Positions 60,957 through 64,000 of a stretch of 64,000 nt of DNA are shown here, in pieces (the stretch's first letter is position 1; every line of letters starts with the position of its first letter). This stretch comes from Oceaniglobus ichthyenteri (GTDB taxonomy: Bacteria > Pseudomonadota > Alphaproteobacteria > Rhodobacterales > Rhodobacteraceae). The notes below the pieces were generated by a model. The model was not told the origin of the DNA. It saw nothing but the letters and a program-made list of their open reading frames with translations, and searched no databases. A program made the translations under genes and the position numbers. The stretch covers positions 248,001 to 312,000 of the forward strand of contig NZ_QAGK01000001.1 of NCBI RefSeq assembly GCF_003057885.1, given 5' to 3'.

Positions 60957-62285
60957 CTACTGCCAGGTGTAATAGCCTGCTTCTTCCATGATGGCGCGCG
61001 AACGTTCTGCAACCCCGTCCAACGCCTCTTTTGGATCAAGCCCCTCAGTCAGCACTTTTGACATCGTCGTGCCGATATCAGCGTTGATTTTACCCCAGGT
61101 CGGGATGATCGGACGCCAATCGGGATCGGCATATTTCAACGCTTCACCAAACGTCTCGGCAAAGGGATATTTCGCCTGAACCTCTGCATCGGCATAGGTT
61201 GAAAAGCGTGATGGGTTTCCACCGGCCATCGCGATCAGTTTATCGCCCCGCTTTGAGGTCAGCCATTGTGCCAAAAGAAACGCTGCTTCCTTGTGCTCGG
61301 CGTTTTTTGGAATAGCGATGCCAAATCCGCCGGTCTGGCTGCCACGACGCACACCTTCGGGGTGAAGGGCATAACCGACATTACCGGCAACCTTGCTGCG
61401 TGTCGGATCTTCGAAACCCGGTGCAAATGCGATCGAGTCCATGAACATTGCAGATTCGCCATTGCTGAACGAGTTTGCTGCCTCTGACGGACCAAACGAC
61501 ATCGCACCTTTGGGGCCGCAATCGACGATTGTTTTCAAAGCGTTGGCCGCTGCGACCCCTTCTTCGCTGTTGATGACCGGATTCCAGTTGTCGTCAAACA
61601 CCCGCCCGCCCAATGGCGCCAGGTGCAGCAGGAATGCGTGGCTTGCCTGGTGGCCAGAGGCCGCGCGCGATGCCATGCCGCCCATGCCCGGCTCGACTTC
61701 GGGAATTTGACACGCCACTTCAAGAAGCTGGTCATAGTTCTGGGGCACGTCGATGCCGTGCTTTTCAAAGATGTCCTTGCGATACATCAGAACCGACGTT
61801 TCCGACCCCTGGGGCAGACCGAAAAGTGATCCGGTCGGACCGGGCAAATAACCTTTGGTCCCGCCTGCCACACCGATGTTCTGCACGTAGCCGTCGATCA
61901 GATCCTTTGCGTCATAGGTTGGATCCGACAATTTCGGATTCATGAAATATTTCGCAAGGTTTTCCAACTGATCGGCAAAGATGTAATCGGCCTTGGAAAA
62001 TACAACATAGGAAATCAGGTCATATTCGCCCTCGTCCTGCGTCAGCTCAAGCGTCTGGCGCTCGCGCATCTTGAGGTAGGGCAGCATGTCGACCTCGACT
62101 TCGATGCCGGTTTCCTCGGTGAACTGGGGCAATACCTGAACAACCGCTTCGTAATGCGGGTGCGCCGGAAAGTTCACGATGAGCGTGGTCCCATCATAAG
62201 CCTCATAGGGGTTGGCAAAGGCACCTGCCCCCAAAGCCGTCGAGAACACCGCCCCGACAAGAGTTGTCTTTAGTACGCTATGCAT
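60957..62285 (-). CDS. Carbohydrate ABC transporter substrate-binding protein
   Basis: A 442-residue family 1 solute-binding protein with a Sec signal ending at AFA (about residue 24). TLIVNFPAHPHYEAVVQVLP opens the fold; NGESAMFMDSIAFAP near residue 270 and GGFGIAIPKNAEHKEAAFLL near 320 are typical of sugar-binding members (MalE/UgpB class). The ligand, probably an oligo- or monosaccharide or sugar acid, cannot be read from sequence. It is the second gene of the operon, after the ATPase. Confidence 0.9.
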   Translation of the reverse strand: MHSVLKTTLVGAVFSTALGAGAFANPYEAYDGTTLIVNFPAHPHYEAVVQVLPQFTEETGIEVEVDMLPYLKMRERQTLELTQDEGEYDLISYVVFSKADYIFADQLENLAKYFMNPKLSDPTYDAKDLIDGYVQNIGVAGGTKGYLPGPTGSLFGLPQGSETSVLMYRKDIFEKHGIDVPQNYDQLLEVACQIPEVEPGMGGMASRAASGHQASHAFLLHLAPLGGRVFDDNWNPVINSEEGVAAANALKTIVDCGPKGAMSFGPSEAANSFSNGESAMFMDSIAFAPGFEDPTRSKVAGNVGYALHPEGVRRGSQTGGFGIAIPKNAEHKEAAFLLAQWLTSKRGDKLIAMAGGNPSRFSTYADAEVQAKYPFAETFGEALKYADPDWRPIIPTWGKINADIGTTMSKVLTEGLDPKEALDGVAERSRAIMEEAGYYTWQ

Positions 62286-62318
62286 AAATTATTCCTCCCT
62301 TATACATACGATTGCGCC

Positions 62319-63404
62319 TTAAAGCGCTTCTTCTGTTGTACGATTGAAAACGTGAATCGCGCCGGGCCTGACGCCAAACCTGAGCGTTTCACCCAGAGCA
62401 ATCGGCGTTTCTGATTTCAGCTCGACAGTGACATCCGATTGGCCACACCGGCACAAAAGAACCGATTGCGCACCAATATATTCGGAAACCACAACCGACA
62501 GATCCAGGCTTTCCGCTTCGGATGCGTTCGGATCATATGACAAATCCGATGGCCGTATTCCCAATGTCACCGACGCGGTTCGTGATTTCAGCGCCCGCGC
62601 CTTTTCTGCCGACAGCGCGATCTTGAATCCGTCGCCCTTTGCAAAAAGCGTTCCGGCCTCATCCAAAAGCTCGGCCTGCAGGAAATTCATCGGTGGCGAG
62701 CCCAAAAATCCGGCCACGAATTTATTCACCGGCTGTTTGAACAATTGTTCGGGCGTGCCCTCTTGCTGAATCTTGCCGTTGTTCATCACGACGATCCGGT
62801 CGGCCAGTGTCATCGCCTCAATCTGATCATGGGTCACATAGATCATGTTGCGCTGAACCCGTTGCCGCATGATCGCCAGTTCCGCGCGCATCTGGCCCCG
62901 CAATTTCGCGTCCAGATTGGAAAGCGGTTCATCAAACAGGAATATATCGCCATCCTTGGCCAGCGCGCGCGCCATGGCAACACGCTGACGTTGCCCGCCC
63001 GACAACGCACCAGGTTTTCTGTGCAGGAAATCGGTCAGGCCAACCATGTCGGCCACTTTGCGAACCTTTTCGTCTATCTCGGCGCGGGGGCGCCGCTGAA
63101 GACGCAGGGCAAAGGATATGTTATGCGCGACATCCATGTGTGGATACAAAGCATAATCCTGAAATACCATGGCAAGGTTCCGGTCCTTCGGCTCAAGATG
63201 TTTGATCGGTCGGCCGTCGGTGTAAATCTCACCCTCAGTGACACTTTCAAGACCCGCGATCATCCGCAATGTCGTTGATTTACCGCACCCCGAAGGCCCC
63301 ACAAGCACTGTGAATTCGTTCTCAGCCATGCTTAGGTTGATACCATGCAACACCTCGACAGCCCCGTAACGCTTCACAAGATTTTCCAGCTGTATAATCG
63401 GCAT
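62319..63404 (-). CDS. Carbohydrate ABC transporter ATP-binding protein, MalK/UgpC type
   Basis: A 361-residue ATPase. Walker A GPSGCGKSTT near residues 36-45, signature LSGGQRQRVAMARAL near 135, Walker B IFLFDEPLSNLDA near 155 and switch His in YVTHDQIEA. From about 235 on comes the regulatory OB-type domain of MalK proteins (LGIRPSDLSYDP; RFGVRPGAIHVFN). It is the first gene of the operon and diverges from the GntR-type gene. Confidence 0.93.
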   Translation of the reverse strand: MPIIQLENLVKRYGAVEVLHGINLSMAENEFTVLVGPSGCGKSTTLRMIAGLESVTEGEIYTDGRPIKHLEPKDRNLAMVFQDYALYPHMDVAHNISFALRLQRRPRAEIDEKVRKVADMVGLTDFLHRKPGALSGGQRQRVAMARALAKDGDIFLFDEPLSNLDAKLRGQMRAELAIMRQRVQRNMIYVTHDQIEAMTLADRIVVMNNGKIQQEGTPEQLFKQPVNKFVAGFLGSPPMNFLQAELLDEAGTLFAKGDGFKIALSAEKARALKSRTASVTLGIRPSDLSYDPNASEAESLDLSVVVSEYIGAQSVLLCRCGQSDVTVELKSETPIALGETLRFGVRPGAIHVFNRTTEEAL

Positions 63405-63437
63405 CGAATCTTCCTTCTGGTTGCCGGTTCATAGGAT

Positions 63438-63463
63438 TGCATACAAAATGAATTGTAAACATG
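63438..63463. promoter_or_regulatory. Possible GntR-type operator
   Basis: TACAA (63442-63446) and TTGTA (63453-63457) form an inverted repeat across 6 bases, with outer GCAT/ATGC also partly symmetric. It lies between the divergent ATPase and GntR-type genes. FadR-subfamily sites often centre on similar TNGTNNNACNA-like dyads. Confidence 0.4.
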
Positions 63464-63521
63464 CTATTTGCCAGAAATGTATTTTTCTGCCACAAGAATG
63501 GTCACAACGAAGGGATATCCA

Positions 63522-64000
63522 GTGCCTCTAAACCGATCTGATGACCTCACCGATACAAAGCTGTCGACACCCCACCGGATCGCCCAGGCGTTGATGGATG
63601 AAATCAGCGCAGGTCAGCTTGAGCCTGGTCAGCGCCTTGATGAAGTCGGGCTGGCGGAACGCTTTGGGGTATCGCGCACGCCCGTGCGCGAAGCGTTGTC
63701 GCGGCTGACCGCCCAAGGGATCGCCGTTCAGGGGGAAAGGCGCGGCGTGTTTGTTGCACAATATTCGCGCAAAGAGCTTGGGCAGATTTTTGAAGCGATG
63801 CATGAAATCGAAACCGCATGCGCCAGAATCGTTTCACAAAGACTGGATTTATTGAACAAATCCGAAATTCTGGCGGCGCAGGCCGAATGCGTGGCTGCGG
63901 CCGAGGCCGGTGATCTGAACCGATACCTGAAGGCCAACGAGGCGTTTCACGTTGCAATCTACGCGGCAACAGGAAACCCCTATATGGCAGAAATGGCCTT
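63522..64000 (+). CDS. GntR-family (FadR-type) transcriptional regulator, 3' end cut off
   Basis: About 159 codons are visible before the window ends. The N-terminal winged helix-turn-helix reads GQRLDEVGLAERFGVSRTPV, then REALSRLTAQGI, followed by the start of an all-helical FCD effector domain (IFEAMHEIETACARI; ANEAFHVAIYAATGN, with metal-ligand-like residues). GTG 63522 has GAAGGGA at the right distance; an in-frame ATG at 63498 has no such site. It diverges from the sugar-type ABC operon and is its probable regulator. Sugar acids are common effectors for this subfamily. Confidence 0.88.
   Translation, partial: MPLNRSDDLTDTKLSTPHRIAQALMDEISAGQLEPGQRLDEVGLAERFGVSRTPVREALSRLTAQGIAVQGERRGVFVAQYSRKELGQIFEAMHEIETACARIVSQRLDLLNKSEILAAQAECVAAAEAGDLNRYLKANEAFHVAIYAATGNPYMAEMA

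Overview
The window reads as a chromosomal segment of an alphaproteobacterium, most likely a marine Rhodobacteraceae (Roseobacter-group) member. Pointers are a GapR/DUF2312 protein, the cysG-DUF2849-sulfite reductase-cysH-DUF934 cluster, a short-chain fatty acyl regulator of the ScfR/PccR type, many ABC and TRAP importers and a SelD fused to an oxidoreductase. Gene density is very high, no gap exceeds about 260 bases, and I see no rRNA, tRNA, insertion sequence, prophage or CRISPR array.

Layout. 1-2.8 kb: uppS (cut by the window edge), frr and pyrH on the minus strand, diverging from miaA. 2.9-8.1 kb: AraC-type regulator, GapR, a small membrane protein, a degenerate FadJ-like protein, a DUF442 protein and an orphan FliM-like protein. 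8.2-20.4 kb: an SSS-domain (CbrA/CrbS-like) histidine kinase with a small membrane protein and a receiver-only regulator, an ScfR-like regulator, then an ABC importer of the branched-chain amino acid type followed directly by acetyl-CoA synthetase. 20.5-22.4 kb: a secreted PRC-barrel protein carrying a nine-residue tandem repeat, and a DUF2270 membrane protein. 22.5-30.0 kb: a pyrimidine-degradation (pyd) cluster with its own ABC importer and a RutR-like regulator with a RutR-like box. 30.1-33.9 kb: selenium use for tRNA (SelD fusion, MnmH). 34-41.3 kb: cytochrome P450, an Lrp-type regulator, assimilatory sulfate/sulfite reduction and ferredoxin-NADP reductase. 41.4-44.3 kb: a coiled-coil lipoprotein, infC with a non-canonical AUC start, and a DUF938 protein. 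44.3-54.8 kb: an IclR-controlled organic-acid regulon (CoA ligase, three crotonase-family proteins, thiolase, TRAP importer, 3-hydroxyacyl-CoA dehydrogenase). 55-57 kb: methyltransferase, lytic transglycosylase, ssb. 57.2-64 kb: a six-gene carbohydrate-type ABC operon ending in a Tm-1-like protein and a class II aldolase, diverging from a GntR regulator cut by the window end.

The genes form substrate-specific modules, each with importer, catabolic enzymes and regulator together. The clearest new signal is a 17-bp palindrome, ATTCCGCA-S-TGCRGAAK, found once ahead of each of the three transcription units around the IclR gene. With a half-site at the same spacing in two copies, it defines a candidate operator and ties ligase, TRAP importer and dehydrogenase into one regulon. 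Other items worth checking are the AUC start of infC, the FadJ-like protein that has lost its recognisable catalytic residues, the nine-residue repeat protein whose ribosome binding site is caught in a long inverted repeat, and the Tm-1-like/aldolase operon with no recognisable sugar kinase.
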